Made by a program: the position numbers and the translations under genes. From a virus: a stretch of 64,000 nt of DNA. Below the pieces are notes generated by a model. That model saw only the letters and a list, made by a program, of their open reading frames with translations, did no database searches and was not told where the DNA came from. Where the stretch lies: the IMG/VR virus record IMGVR_UViG_3300033143_002031, positions 62,001 to 126,000 of that record; one strand, given 5' to 3'. Positions 38,467-47,148 of this stretch are shown here, piece after piece; positions within the stretch are counted from its first letter, which is position 1; each line of letters opens with the position of its first letter.

Positions 38467-39171
38467 ATGAACCCAGCGACCTACAACCTGTTGGAAGGCA
38501 TCGTCCGCGCGATCACCACGGTTGCCGAAGCCTCACTTCCGAAAGAGGCCATTGCAGAGTCCCGCAGCGACCTCCACGGAAAGCTCATGTCCGTCAAGAA
38601 CGAGATGAGGCGAGAGGACGGTGAGGATATCGTGCAGGCTACTGCGAAAGCAGCGCTCGCCTTGGCTCGATACACACTCAGCTTCAAGGTGGATATGGAC
38701 AGCGAGCGCGTGCAGAAGAAGCACCTTCTCTCCGTTGTCAAAGAACTCACCAATCGCTCCGAGCGCCGACACGCACTGACCGAGGCCACGTTGCACCCGA
38801 CCGGGCACTGCACGTGCGAAGGGCAACTCACGAACGGCCAGCCTGAAGGCGAGTGCGAGTGGTGCCGGGAGCACTGCGTGGAGTGCGGCATGGAACTCGA
38901 TATGGATAGGCACTGCCCCAACTGCTACGAGGACGGCAAGGCGCTGGCCGAAGAGGTGCTTCCGGACCTGGGGGATGAGCAAGCTCCCGAGGAGCCCGTC
39001 ATCGACGAGTACGTTGACGCAGGTCTCGACTCGACCAAGTGGCGGCTGATCAACGACACCGCTGGCAACCCGGTGGCAGCGCTCTGGTTCAACGGCCAGA
39101 AGGACTCGCTCACGCAGGAACAGGTCGAAGATCTGGAAGAGGCGATCAGCGAGGTCGTTAGGCAATGGTGA
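38467..39171 (+). CDS. Hypothetical protein with zinc centre, 234 aa
   Basis: Helical N-terminal half; residues 115-158 carry clustered Cys/His (HCTCEG, CEWCREHCVECGMEL, HCPNCYED), likely two zinc ions; acidic C-terminal half. Unknown. Confidence 0.65.
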   Translation: MNPATYNLLEGIVRAITTVAEASLPKEAIAESRSDLHGKLMSVKNEMRREDGEDIVQATAKAALALARYTLSFKVDMDSERVQKKHLLSVVKELTNRSERRHALTEATLHPTGHCTCEGQLTNGQPEGECEWCREHCVECGMELDMDRHCPNCYEDGKALAEEVLPDLGDEQAPEEPVIDEYVDAGLDSTKWRLINDTAGNPVAALWFNGQKDSLTQEQVEDLEEAISEVVRQW

Positions 39172-39278
39172 GGTACGACAAGAGGCCGTGGGATTGGATG
39201 CTGGACGGGGTGGCGCCCTTCATGGGCGTCTTGATCGGCCTGAGTATCTTCCTAGCGGTCATGGACTGCCTTGGGTAG
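39168..39278 (+). CDS. Membrane microprotein, 36 aa
   Basis: GTGA overlap (ATG 39165 possible). One hydrophobic helix (VAPFMGVLIGLSIFLAVM). Unknown. Confidence 0.5.
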   Translation: MRYDKRPWDWMLDGVAPFMGVLIGLSIFLAVMDCLG

Positions 39279-39290
39279 GCAGATTGTGGC

Positions 39291-39352
39291 TTGACAATCG
39301 CCGGGCTATGTGGTACGACTGAGGGAGATCGAAAGTGGGATGACTTCCCGCT
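39291..39352 (+). promoter_or_regulatory. Class I promoter with 5' hairpin
   Basis: TTGACA (39291-39296), 17 bp ending TATGTGG, TACGAC (39314-39319). Stem AGTGGGA/TCCCGCT (39334-39352, loop TGACT), then AGGAGAG. Confidence 0.82.
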
Positions 39353-39362
39353 AGGAGAGACG

Positions 39363-40691
39363 ATGAAGAAGAAACGCCCGCCAGTCCCCGATAACGATTG
39401 GCTCCGTCACGGGGCCTCTGGACCCGTTCCGATAGGCACGCCTTCGGGCGACCGCAGGACGTTTCGTCAGACGGCTGATCCAGTGGGCAAGGAACTGAAG
39501 CGTCACGCGGAAGCGACGTGGAACACATGGAAGCGCGGAGAGCCCGTCTTCCGCCTCGTCACCGCGCTCCGAACGATGGTGACGCTCGCCATGTTCGAGG
39601 GCAAGGTGCCGACCGACCTCCAGTGGATCAGCGACTTCTTCGATCCAGAGGCATGGTTCTACGAGCCCTTTCTGGGCGTGAACCAGATCAATGCAGGCGA
39701 GGACAACAGTGCTTCACTGAACGCGACGCTCGCGTTCACGGCCATGCAAGCTCTCCAGGTGAGCGACACGCCGGCCTGGTTCGAGCTACGGGACGGGCTC
39801 GCTCACTCGCTCCTCGCGACGCGCTTGACCGGCGTGCGGCCGAGCGACGTCAAGATGCCGCTTCCGGGCTTCTACATCGAGCTACCGCCTGACCTCATGT
39901 ACCTCACGAACAACCTGACGGGACGCCACGAGGTCCGTGCGCTGTGCGTGGCCGAGGGCTGCCCGACCAAGGCTGCCAGCGATATTGTGGCGTCGTTCCC
40001 GATCGACGACTCACCGTTCCGCGAGTCCGAGGATGTGGGCTATGGACGCCGCCTCCTGATCGTCGTGTTCTGCGAGCCAAACGAGAACAGCATCACGCCA
40101 GAGGATGACAACATCCTCTATTTCTCTCTGCCGCTGTACGACGACGAGAGGACCGTAGGGGAGTTGATCGAGTACGATCACACGGTCACTGGTGACGACT
40201 GGAGAGACGACAAGATCGGCGGAGCGTTTGCAGGGGTGGGCCGCACCAATCTCCAGCTACGAAACCTGCTCCGCTCGTTCGTCGTCAACTTCCTGCTCTA
40301 CCTGAATGCACCTGAGTCGGACATCTGCCACAAGCACGCCGACCACGTGTCGAAGCTACGCAAGGGCAAAACGACGCGGCGAGTGCGGGAGCAGATCAAG
40401 CGTCTCCGGCGGAAGCCCTTCTGGGTCGTCGGGAGCCGTGTCGTGGTGGACCCGAGCATCCGGGAGGCCGTCCGGCACGCAGGGACGAAGAGAGGCCCTC
40501 AGAAGGCCGTCAACGTCCTCGTGATGGGGTACTGGCGCAAGCAGTGGAGCGGGCCAAAGTCGGAAGAGTGCCCGAAAGGGACCAAGTGCCGTCCGAAAGA
40601 GATCAAGCCCTACGTCCGGAACAAGGTCGAGGGCTCGCCCGTGTTCGCTCACGAGTACAAGGTCAAGAATGGCAACGGGAGCCGGAAGTAG
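39363..40691 (+). CDS. AcrVA2-like family protein, 442 aa
   Basis: Resembles, by eye and from memory, the AcrVA2 family first seen as an inhibitor of Cas12a: LPGFYIELPPDLMYL in the middle, VGELIEYDH, a hydrophobic helix LLRSFVVNFLLYLNAPESDI, and near the C-terminus a basic stretch ending VMGYWRKQWSGPK...KEIKPYVRNK, which parallels the family's GHWHGYWQG tail. About 120 residues longer than AcrVA2. Homologues occur on many mobile elements without Cas12a hosts, so a Cas12a target should not be assumed. First gene of a two-gene operon with a GHKL-protease fusion. Confidence 0.6.
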   Translation: MKKKRPPVPDNDWLRHGASGPVPIGTPSGDRRTFRQTADPVGKELKRHAEATWNTWKRGEPVFRLVTALRTMVTLAMFEGKVPTDLQWISDFFDPEAWFYEPFLGVNQINAGEDNSASLNATLAFTAMQALQVSDTPAWFELRDGLAHSLLATRLTGVRPSDVKMPLPGFYIELPPDLMYLTNNLTGRHEVRALCVAEGCPTKAASDIVASFPIDDSPFRESEDVGYGRRLLIVVFCEPNENSITPEDDNILYFSLPLYDDERTVGELIEYDHTVTGDDWRDDKIGGAFAGVGRTNLQLRNLLRSFVVNFLLYLNAPESDICHKHADHVSKLRKGKTTRRVREQIKRLRRKPFWVVGSRVVVDPSIREAVRHAGTKRGPQKAVNVLVMGYWRKQWSGPKSEECPKGTKCRPKEIKPYVRNKVEGSPVFAHEYKVKNGNGSRK

Positions 40692-40711
40692 ATTCTGGCT
40701 AGGAGGGCAGC

Positions 40712-42040
40712 ATGTTCATACTACCGATCAAGAGCACCTACGTCTCTCACTGGGGGACATGGGAGTGTGTGCGCGAAATCGTCCAGAACGCTAAGGACGA
40801 GGAGGAGGAGAACGGTCACAAGATGACCGTGAAGTACGAGCGCGGGTGGCTGCGCCTTTCCAACATCGGGGCCGACCTCGCGCGCAACGCGCTGCTCCTC
40901 GGGCAGACCAGCAAGGCGTCACGAGACGACCTGCGAGGTGAGTTCGGCGAGGGCCTGGACCTGGCGCTCCTCGCAGGTGTTCGAGCCGGCTACGAGATGC
41001 GCGTCTACACCAAGACGGAGGTCTGGACGCCGACGATCGAGTTCGTGAAGAAGTTCGGCGACCTCGTGCTGGTCGTCCGCACCCGCGCGAGAGAGATCGA
41101 GGGACCGGGCGTTGAGGTCCGGATCAAGATGCCGCTCGACGACTGGAAGGAGGCGCGCAAGCTCTTTCGTTTCCTCGTGGACGACGAGCCTCAGTTCAAT
41201 ATCAAAGTCGATGAGGGGGTCATCCTCACGCACCCCGATCGCAAGGGGCAGATCTACGTCAAAGGGATCTACTGCACGACGATGCCGCAGATGGAGTACG
41301 GCTACGACCTGAAGAAGGCGAAGATGGACCGCGACCGTCGCATGGTGGAGGTGTGGGACCTCCGCTGGCGGCTCTCAGCCATGTTGAAGGAAGGCGTGGC
41401 GAAGGACCCCGGAAAGCTCGCCCCGGCCGTCTACAAGATGCTCAAGGACAAGGCCGAGGAGGTTCAGTCCATGGGCTACAACAACTCGGACGAGTTCGCC
41501 GAGGCGATGGCTACGCAGTTCAAGTCCGAGCACGGCGAGGGGGCTATCCCTGTCGAGGGCATGGCCGAGAGCAAGCAACTCGATCACCTCGGAGCCCAGG
41601 GCGTCGTCGTCAGTGACACCCTGAAGAAGGTGCTGGAGAGGAAGGTCAGGAGTGCCTCTGAGGTGAGGCAGGAACTCGCCACGGCGGCCGAGGCGGAGTA
41701 CTCCTGGCAAGATCTCGAAGAGGAGGAGAGGACCGTTCTGGGCGAGGTGACGACCCTTGTGCACGAGGCCACAGCCGAGTGGCGAGGGCGTTGGGGCCTG
41801 AGCCCGCTTCTCGACCGGCTGCACGTCGTGGACTTCAAGCAAGAGGCGCTGCTCGGGACCTGCGATCGCAAGACCCGGCTCGTGAAGATTTCGCGCCGAC
41901 TGCTCGTGGATGCGGAGGAGGCCCTGACCACGCTCATCCACGAGGAGGCTCACGCGCTGTCAGCCGCCTCGGACGGAGAGAAGCAGCACATCGACATGGT
42001 GGAGCGCATCTGGGCGCGGCTCTTCTTCTCCCGGTCTTGA
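40712..42040 (+). CDS. GHKL ATPase fused to an HEXXH metalloprotease-like domain
   Basis: 442 aa. N-terminal ATPase: CVREIVQNAKDE (residues 19-30, N26 and D29 of the N-box) and G2 loop RGEFGEGLDLALL (75-87); the G1 box is degenerate (LSNIGAD). The C-terminal 100 residues carry TTLIHEEAHALSAAS (HEEAH at 410-414), a zincin-type helix in the setting of plasmid/phage ImmA/IrrE-like or wss-type domains. An ATPase gate controlling a protease is a design typical of conflict systems; function inferred. GGAGGGCAGC precedes ATG, 21 nt after the AcrVA2-like gene. Confidence 0.75.
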   Translation: MFILPIKSTYVSHWGTWECVREIVQNAKDEEEENGHKMTVKYERGWLRLSNIGADLARNALLLGQTSKASRDDLRGEFGEGLDLALLAGVRAGYEMRVYTKTEVWTPTIEFVKKFGDLVLVVRTRAREIEGPGVEVRIKMPLDDWKEARKLFRFLVDDEPQFNIKVDEGVILTHPDRKGQIYVKGIYCTTMPQMEYGYDLKKAKMDRDRRMVEVWDLRWRLSAMLKEGVAKDPGKLAPAVYKMLKDKAEEVQSMGYNNSDEFAEAMATQFKSEHGEGAIPVEGMAESKQLDHLGAQGVVVSDTLKKVLERKVRSASEVRQELATAAEAEYSWQDLEEEERTVLGEVTTLVHEATAEWRGRWGLSPLLDRLHVVDFKQEALLGTCDRKTRLVKISRRLLVDAEEALTTLIHEEAHALSAASDGEKQHIDMVERIWARLFFSRS

Positions 42041-42065
42041 CTATCGCGGGGCTTTGTAGGATAGG
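42037..42065 (+). promoter_or_regulatory. Class I promoter, short leader
   Basis: TTGACT (42037-42042), 17 bp, GATAGG (42060-42065). AGGAG overlaps the -10, so the leader is nearly absent. Confidence 0.6.
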
Positions 42066-42074
42066 AGAAATAGC

Positions 42075-42593
42075 ATGGGAACGAATTTCTATCTGACGCG
42101 ACACACCTTCGAGTTCGAGCCCGAAGACGCGGACTTCTACACCGAGAGGGACCAAGATGAGTCTCTCGACTCGGACGACCCTCGGTTTCACATCGGCAAG
42201 CGTTCGGCGGCAGGCCCCTATTGCTGGGACTGCGGTGTGACGCTCTGCAAGGACGGGGAGGCGCGTGTTCACCACGACTCGAAGTGGCACGACGAGTGCC
42301 CTGTCTGCGGCAAAGCCCCTGTGCCTGTGGACGGGCTCAAAGAAGGAGCAGGAGCGGTCGAACTAGGCTTCGCGAAGCCTGCCAGTGTGCGTCCGGAGGA
42401 GGTGCGATCGTGTGCCTCGTTTACGTGGGCGCAACCGCTAGGCCACTTCCAAGTGTTCGCGCGGGAGCACCTGGACGAGGAGATTGTCGTGGACGAGTAC
42501 GAGCGGTCTATGACAGGACGGGCATTCCTGAAGATGCTGGAGATGAACTGCCCGATCCAACTCAAGAACTCGATCGGGGGGTGGTTCTGCTGA
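42075..42593 (+). CDS. Phage zinc protein of the MGTNFYL family, 172 aa
   Basis: MGTNFYLTRHTFEF opening, FHIGKRSAAGPYC, CWDCGVTLC and CPVCGKAP as in a large phage family with one or two zinc sites. Function unknown. Confidence 0.75.
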   Translation: MGTNFYLTRHTFEFEPEDADFYTERDQDESLDSDDPRFHIGKRSAAGPYCWDCGVTLCKDGEARVHHDSKWHDECPVCGKAPVPVDGLKEGAGAVELGFAKPASVRPEEVRSCASFTWAQPLGHFQVFAREHLDEEIVVDEYERSMTGRAFLKMLEMNCPIQLKNSIGGWFC

Positions 42594-42651
42594 GAGGTAC
42601 AATGCCGGAGTCGCAGGGTGTGGTGATCGAGAGGAAGGACTGGGACTGGTA

Positions 42652-42897
42652 ATGGTCAACGACAAGACGCTGCAAGACGAGATCACGGAACCGACCACCT
42701 CGCAGAGCATGAAGTCTCTGAAGCTCATTCGGCTCATGAAGGGCGATGTCGCGACGGCCTTGCAGGACGAGGTGCCGCTGGTTGTCGAAGGCGAAGGGCC
42801 GCTGACGGCTCTCATGACCGTGATCCAGGTCGCCGAGCACGCGACCCTGAAGGCGATGGCTCCAATCCTCGGGGCTGACGGGAAGATGGTGTCGTGA
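42652..42897 (+). CDS. Hypothetical protein, 81 aa
   Basis: Follows a possible 16-codon frame (42602-42652, ATG after GAGAGGTACA) by a shared base. Helical. TGATG coupling onward. Confidence 0.6.
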   Translation: MVNDKTLQDEITEPTTSQSMKSLKLIRLMKGDVATALQDEVPLVVEGEGPLTALMTVIQVAEHATLKAMAPILGADGKMVS

Positions 42898-43526
42898 TGG
42901 GTGACGTCGTGGAGATGAAGCGCAAGGTGGAGGCCGAGGTACATCGCTTCGGCCACCACTTCTGCGTGGAGTACAGCACGGGCAGGCACCCGGCCACGGC
43001 GGACCCACAGGCAGCCCTGTACGTGGACGGAGCTTTCTTCACCTGGCTCGCGGTGGGCTTCCGCGTGCTCGACTGGAAGGCGCTCTACCTCGATCTCGAC
43101 AACGACCACGTGCTCATCCGGCCCGAAATGGTTGGCATGAGCCCAACGACTGAGGGCACCAAGGACCATCGGTTCCTGCTCGAAACGGAGGAGTACATCC
43201 TAGCCCTACTCACGGAGGGGCTCGTGCGGGCGCTAGGAGCGTCCGAGGAGAGCGAACCCGAGCCCAAAGAGGTTCCCGACCCTCGGAACCTTCACCCGCG
43301 CGAGAGGGCGCTGAGAGCCGTTGCAGCGTGGCATGACCACGGCAAGGACGAGAAGCGGCTGCCCGACCTCATCGCCATCGAAATCTACGACGCCCTGGAC
43401 GGTATGGGTATGACCGTCGCCGACTCCCTGGACGAGGACGAAGACGTGCCACGTGAGGAGTGTGGGGACGCGGTGCGGAACCTGATCGAAGAGACACTCC
43501 AGACGTGGCGAGGAGGTGCGGAATGA
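42897..43526 (+). CDS. Hypothetical protein, 209 aa
   Basis: Start ATG 42897 (GTG 42894 also possible). Alpha/beta first half, acidic helical second half with LNRRERAL-type helix (PRERALRAVAAWHDHG). Unknown. Confidence 0.65.
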   Translation: MGDVVEMKRKVEAEVHRFGHHFCVEYSTGRHPATADPQAALYVDGAFFTWLAVGFRVLDWKALYLDLDNDHVLIRPEMVGMSPTTEGTKDHRFLLETEEYILALLTEGLVRALGASEESEPEPKEVPDPRNLHPRERALRAVAAWHDHGKDEKRLPDLIAIEIYDALDGMGMTVADSLDEDEDVPREECGDAVRNLIEETLQTWRGGAE

Positions 43527-43723
43527 GACCGAAGCAGGTTCTCCTGATCATGGTAGCGACGGCGCTCATGTCGATCGCACTATTCAGTGCGGCTCGGAAG
43601 CAACTGCTCCCCGAGGCCCACGCGCAGGTGGGACAGACCATCGAGGAGCGCCAGGTCATCGCGCTGGAGAGGATGGCCAGCGAGATGGGAAGGATGCGAC
43701 GTGACGGAATCAAGTGCCGGTAG
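43523..43723 (+). CDS. Small exported or membrane protein, 66 aa
   Basis: KQVLLIMVATALMSIALFSA (residues 4-23) then AHAQVGQ: signal peptide with A-x-A cleavage site or anchor. Helical remainder. Confidence 0.6.
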   Translation: MRPKQVLLIMVATALMSIALFSAARKQLLPEAHAQVGQTIEERQVIALERMASEMGRMRRDGIKCR

Positions 43724-43907
43724 GACGGTCGTGATGGAGGTGGTGCGGCAGATCGCGCCGCAGTTCTTTGCCGAGGGCCACGAGCGCGTGTACGTGACGA
43801 CGTGCTGCGGCCGGCTCCTCGTGACGACCCGAGAGGTGCTGAAGTGCCGCACGTGTGGCGGCAAACCGCGCGGCCTATGGGTGACCAAGGATGAAGTCGG
43901 AGCCTGA
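43701..43907 (+). CDS. Small CxxC protein, 68 aa
   Basis: GTG 43701 preferred because GGAAGGA lies upstream; ATG 43734 is the alternative. CCGRLLVTTREVLKCRTCGG is a probable zinc ribbon. Confidence 0.55.
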   Translation: MTESSAGRTVVMEVVRQIAPQFFAEGHERVYVTTCCGRLLVTTREVLKCRTCGGKPRGLWVTKDEVGA

Positions 43908-43978
43908 GCTTCCCCGCGACCCTCGGGTGTAACTGTGGCAAGTCCTACTCTGCTATTCTGAGAAACTTAGGAGGCGCC

Positions 43979-44848
43979 ATGTATGACCTGAACGACACCA
44001 GCCTCGGGCTCTGGATTGACCTCTCCAAGCGGATGGTCCTGACGCCGGACTTCTTCCGATGGTTTGCGGAGACCCTCAAGTTCGACCTCATGTCGATCAT
44101 GATCGACGACGCTGACCCGGCTGTAGAGTTTTCCTGGTCGGCCAAGGACGTCGAGAAGGCCCTGAAGCTGGCCGACAAGTACGCCATCGAGATCGCTCTC
44201 ACGACATGGCCCTACCCGGACGTGAACCAGCTTCGCGTCATGGAGCAGAAGATGGACGCGCTCCTCGGGGTCGGCCCCATAGGGGAGTGGGAGACGGATG
44301 AGGAGTTCAACTGGCAAGAGGACGACGTGGCCGGCTTCGCCAACCTCGACAAGGCTGGCGACGCCCTGGTTGATATCAAGGGCCGGTTGTGCTCGAAGCA
44401 CGAGGTCCGCAACACGATCACGACCTTCACCTATCACCGCGAGAACAGCGCACGCGCGGACACGGCGCAGCACATGGACCGCGTGATGGTGCAAGCGTAT
44501 GCGGTGGACGAGCGCGGCGGTAAAGAGGTCACGTGGGACCACCGTTTCGGCCCGGGTCGGATGCAAACTCTGACCCTGAATCGCACTCTGAAGATCCCCG
44601 GTGTCGCACAAGGCAAGCCGGAACTCGCTGTCGGTCACGCAGCGTGGAACCAGGACCACTTTAGGCGCAAGATGGACGGCCGCTGGGCCACCATGTCGGC
44701 CAACGACGCGATGAAGGCGTCCTTCGAGGCATCGCTCCACTACAAGCCCGTTGCGCACAACTGGTGGAGCGCGAAGTATGCCTACCCGTCGAGTCCGAGA
44801 CACCATCCCTACGCCGAGACCTTTCTCAAGAGCCTGCGCGCTGACTGA
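43979..44848 (+). CDS. TIM-barrel-like protein, possible glycoside hydrolase, 289 aa
   Basis: Order of motifs (LWIDLSKRM, LMSIMIDDAD, ALTTWPYPD, DEEFNWQED, FTYHRENSARA, VQAYAVDERGG, GHAAWNQ) reads like successive strands of a (beta/alpha)8 barrel with acidic and His residues at strand ends. No secretion signal. It may be a wall- or polysaccharide-degrading enzyme; family not recognised with certainty. TATTCT -10 at 43954-43959 and TTAGGAGGCGCC precede ATG. Confidence 0.6.
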   Translation: MYDLNDTSLGLWIDLSKRMVLTPDFFRWFAETLKFDLMSIMIDDADPAVEFSWSAKDVEKALKLADKYAIEIALTTWPYPDVNQLRVMEQKMDALLGVGPIGEWETDEEFNWQEDDVAGFANLDKAGDALVDIKGRLCSKHEVRNTITTFTYHRENSARADTAQHMDRVMVQAYAVDERGGKEVTWDHRFGPGRMQTLTLNRTLKIPGVAQGKPELAVGHAAWNQDHFRRKMDGRWATMSANDAMKASFEASLHYKPVAHNWWSAKYAYPSSPRHHPYAETFLKSLRAD

Positions 44849-44858
44849 CCCTTTGCTC

Positions 44859-44915
44859 TTGACGTTTCGTCCTCTCTCTGGTACGTTCTAGGCAGATGCG
44901 AGAAGTTTTCTCGCA
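44859..44915 (+). promoter_or_regulatory. Class I promoter with 5' hairpin
   Basis: TTTGCTCTTGACG (-35 44859-44864), 17 bp, TACGTT (44882-44887). Stem TGCGAGAA/TTCTCGCA (44897-44915, loop GTT), then AGAAGGTG. Confidence 0.8.
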
Positions 44916-44931
44916 AGAAGGTGAAAGGTAA

Positions 44932-45483
44932 ATGAGCGACCCTCCGAACTTCAGCGGACCAGCGTACAGCCAGCCGCTCGACCAGGATCGGTTAGCTGGC
45001 CAACACGAACGCATCCGTGACCTCATGTCGGACGGAGAGTGGCGGACGCTCCAAGAGATCAAGTCCGTGACGCACGACCCGGAGTCGTCCGTCTCGGCAC
45101 AGCTTCGCCACCTACGGAAGCCGCGTTTCGGCAGCCATGATGTCGACAAGCGCCGTCGCGGGGGAAGCGGGTCGTGGGAGTACAAGGTCTACCCGGCCGG
45201 GACGAACACGAGGACAGGCCAGCCTGGAGCAGCTACCGGGGAGGGGCTCACTCGCGCGGAAGCGAGGAGGGTTAGGGAAGATTTATTCGCGGCCCTGTCA
45301 GTGGCAAACGCTCACAATTTCACGTATCGCTATCGCCCGGCCGTCGAGACGCTCCTGAAGTACCTGGAGGATCTCGCAGGCGACAGCGGCAAGGTGTGCT
45401 CGGTCTGTTCTGGAAGGGTCGCTCGAACATACGACGGGATGTGGTGCCCAGAGCACGGGCTTGTCGAGGTCAAGTACCTATGA
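44932..45483 (+). CDS. Winged-helix DNA-binding protein with C-terminal zinc ribbon, 183 aa
   Basis: Residues 27-70 (IRDLMSDGEWRTLQEIKSVT, VSAQLRHLRK, WEYKVYPAG) form a winged helix seen in many phage regulators; C-terminal CSVCSGRVARTYDGMWCPEH is a zinc ribbon. Coupled by ATGA to the uracil-DNA glycosylase gene. Confidence 0.75.
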   Translation: MSDPPNFSGPAYSQPLDQDRLAGQHERIRDLMSDGEWRTLQEIKSVTHDPESSVSAQLRHLRKPRFGSHDVDKRRRGGSGSWEYKVYPAGTNTRTGQPGAATGEGLTRAEARRVREDLFAALSVANAHNFTYRYRPAVETLLKYLEDLAGDSGKVCSVCSGRVARTYDGMWCPEHGLVEVKYL

Positions 45484-46160
45484 GGTGGGGTCACATCTGG
45501 GAGTGCCCCTACGACGACGAGGGATGGAAGGCGTGGATGGAAGAGAACATCGGCAAGGTCTCACTCCAGACGGTGTGGGAGAAACAGGTCAAGGACTGCA
45601 CCCGCTGCCGTCTCCACGAGGGCCGGGACAAGATCGTCTACGGCATGGGCAACACGGAGTCGCCTGACTTCCTTTTCATCGGTGAAGGCCCCGGGGCGAA
45701 GGAGAACGTGACGGGGGAGCCGTTCGTGGGTCCCGCTGGCAAACTCCTGGACTCGATCCTCGGCCACATGGGCTACAAGCGGGAGGACATCTACATCTGC
45801 AACGCTGTGGCTTGTCATCCACCTGGCAACCGGGACCCGAAGCCCGACGAACTTGAAGCCTGCATGCCGATCTGGACCTCTCAGGTCGTCGCGGTTCGGC
45901 CCAAGATGATCATCGCGCTCGGCAAGGTCTCCGGGAACGTGCTTCTGGGGACCAAAGGGCAGGCTGTCGGCCAGATGCGGAAGAAGATCCACACCTGGGA
46001 CAAGCTCCCTCTCCAGGTGACGTATCACCCGTCTGGGATGCTCCGGAACGAGGAGTACAAGCAGCCGGCATGGGACGATCTGAAGAAGGCCATGCGCCAC
46101 CTGAAGGCCATGGAGGTGCGCTCGCGGGACGCGGGACCGCTGTTCGGGGGCGAGGCATGA
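45480..46160 (+). CDS. Uracil-DNA glycosylase, family 4 type
   Basis: 226 aa. Excises uracil from DNA. FIGEGPGAKENVTGEPFVGP is motif 1 of the family 4/5 group, CNAVACHPPGNRDPKPDELEAC and the late HPSGMLRNEE are motifs 2 and 3; CTRCRLHEGR with the later cysteines would bind the 4Fe-4S cluster. Start at the ATGA overlap; an upstream in-frame ATG would read through the previous gene. A phage carrying UDG presumably does not use uracil in its DNA. Confidence 0.92.
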   Translation: MRWGHIWECPYDDEGWKAWMEENIGKVSLQTVWEKQVKDCTRCRLHEGRDKIVYGMGNTESPDFLFIGEGPGAKENVTGEPFVGPAGKLLDSILGHMGYKREDIYICNAVACHPPGNRDPKPDELEACMPIWTSQVVAVRPKMIIALGKVSGNVLLGTKGQAVGQMRKKIHTWDKLPLQVTYHPSGMLRNEEYKQPAWDDLKKAMRHLKAMEVRSRDAGPLFGGEA

Positions 46161-46408
46161 ACGACTCGGTACGAAGGAAACGCAAGCGGGCGCGTTTCAC
46201 GCACGACCCCGCGCTTGTCCAACTGGCGGAGGACGCGCAGGTCATCACTCGCGAGCAGGTGGAAGGCGTCGTGCATGTCATCGGGAAGGACTCTGCGGCG
46301 GCCGACGCTTTGGAGCGAGCAGACGAACACAGAGGCCCTGTGCGCTTCTGGTACTCGAAGTCGCGGGGCATGTTGAGCGTGGAGTTGATCAAGGACACGA
46401 GGCACTAG
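46157..46408 (+). CDS. Hypothetical basic protein, 83 aa
   Basis: ATGA overlap with the glycosylase gene; basic start (RRKRKRARF). Unknown. Confidence 0.6.
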   Translation: MNDSVRRKRKRARFTHDPALVQLAEDAQVITREQVEGVVHVIGKDSAAADALERADEHRGPVRFWYSKSRGMLSVELIKDTRH

Positions 46409-46409
46409 T

Positions 46410-46437
46410 TGTGGCTACCAGCAAACTCCCCTATAGT
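46410..46437 (+). promoter_or_regulatory. Promoter, leaderless
   Basis: TTGTGG (46410-46415), 16 bp holding GCAAACTCCCC, TATAGT (46432-46437); GTG start 8 nt downstream. Confidence 0.5.
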
Positions 46438-46444
46438 CAGGCCC

Positions 46445-46672
46445 GTGGGTGCAAGGAAACAAGACCGTTGTGTGGTCTGTGGCAAGCCTGTCACGACAAA
46501 GGCCATCCGTATCGCAAAGGGCACGATCAAGAGCGGAGAGTGGAAGGAGCGGTCCCTCTTCGGGGTCGCGCACGAGTCGTGCTTCGCGTCAGCAGTCGAG
46601 TCCCCCGACATGGTGGTAGACGAACTGCGGCGGGTGTCTCGTGAGCCGCTTGCTGGACAACCTACACGCTGA
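46445..46672 (+). CDS. Small zinc-finger-like protein, 75 aa
   Basis: GTG 46445 chosen because it sits at the predicted transcript start; an upstream GTG (46409) would precede the promoter. CVVCGKPVTTKAIRIAKG with later HESC gives a C2HC-type site. Unknown. Confidence 0.6.
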   Translation: MGARKQDRCVVCGKPVTTKAIRIAKGTIKSGEWKERSLFGVAHESCFASAVESPDMVVDELRRVSREPLAGQPTR

Positions 46673-46895
46673 ACTCGAAGCCGCCGGCCTGAAGCCTGGC
46701 TCGGAGCCCTTTGAGAGGGAACTCCGGGATCGGAAGGTCCAACTCTGCAAAGAGGCCAAGGCTCTCTCCTCGTGTTGGGACTGTGACTACTTCGACCACT
46801 GCGATCTCGTGAAGGCGCACTTGCGCGACATGTACAAGGTCCAACAAGCGAAGAAGGGAGGTACGGGTGGAGGCTCGACCCCAGCATCCTCTTGA
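46641..46895 (+). CDS. Hypothetical protein, 84 aa
   Basis: GTG start inside the previous gene. CWDCDYFDHCDLV may bind metal; Gly/Ser tail. Unknown. Confidence 0.6.
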   Translation: MSRLLDNLHAELEAAGLKPGSEPFERELRDRKVQLCKEAKALSSCWDCDYFDHCDLVKAHLRDMYKVQQAKKGGTGGGSTPASS

Positions 46896-47148
46896 AGACC
46901 GGGCGCTTCTGGCGGAGATTGCCAGGGCACTCGTAGACACCCCCGTGCACGTTCGAGTGGAAGAGGAGCAGGTCGGCCCGAAGCTGGTCCTGCACCTCTA
47001 CGTGCTCCCCCAAGACCGGGGCCGGATCATCGGCAAACGAGGCCGCACGATCCGAGCCCTACGGCAGGTGTTCTCCGCGATCGGCATGGCTGACGGCCGG
47101 CAGGTCGTGGTCGAAGTGGACGAGTCGGACGAGCCTCATTACGATTGA
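46867..47148 (+). CDS. KH-domain RNA-binding protein (KhpA-like)
   Basis: 93 aa, GTG after GGGAGGTACGG. LVLHLYVLPQDRGRIIGKRG followed by RTIRALRQVFSAIG holds the GxxG loop (IIGKRG) and flanking helices of a KH domain, matching the bacterial KhpA pattern in order and spacing. KhpA proteins bind RNA in Gram-positive bacteria; here a role on phage mRNA is inferred. Confidence 0.85.
   Translation: MEARPQHPLEDRALLAEIARALVDTPVHVRVEEEQVGPKLVLHLYVLPQDRGRIIGKRGRTIRALRQVFSAIGMADGRQVVVEVDESDEPHYD

Noticed and set aside
42602-42652. 16-codon frame ending DWDW
   Set aside because: Too short to support; noted only as a possible coupling peptide before 42652.
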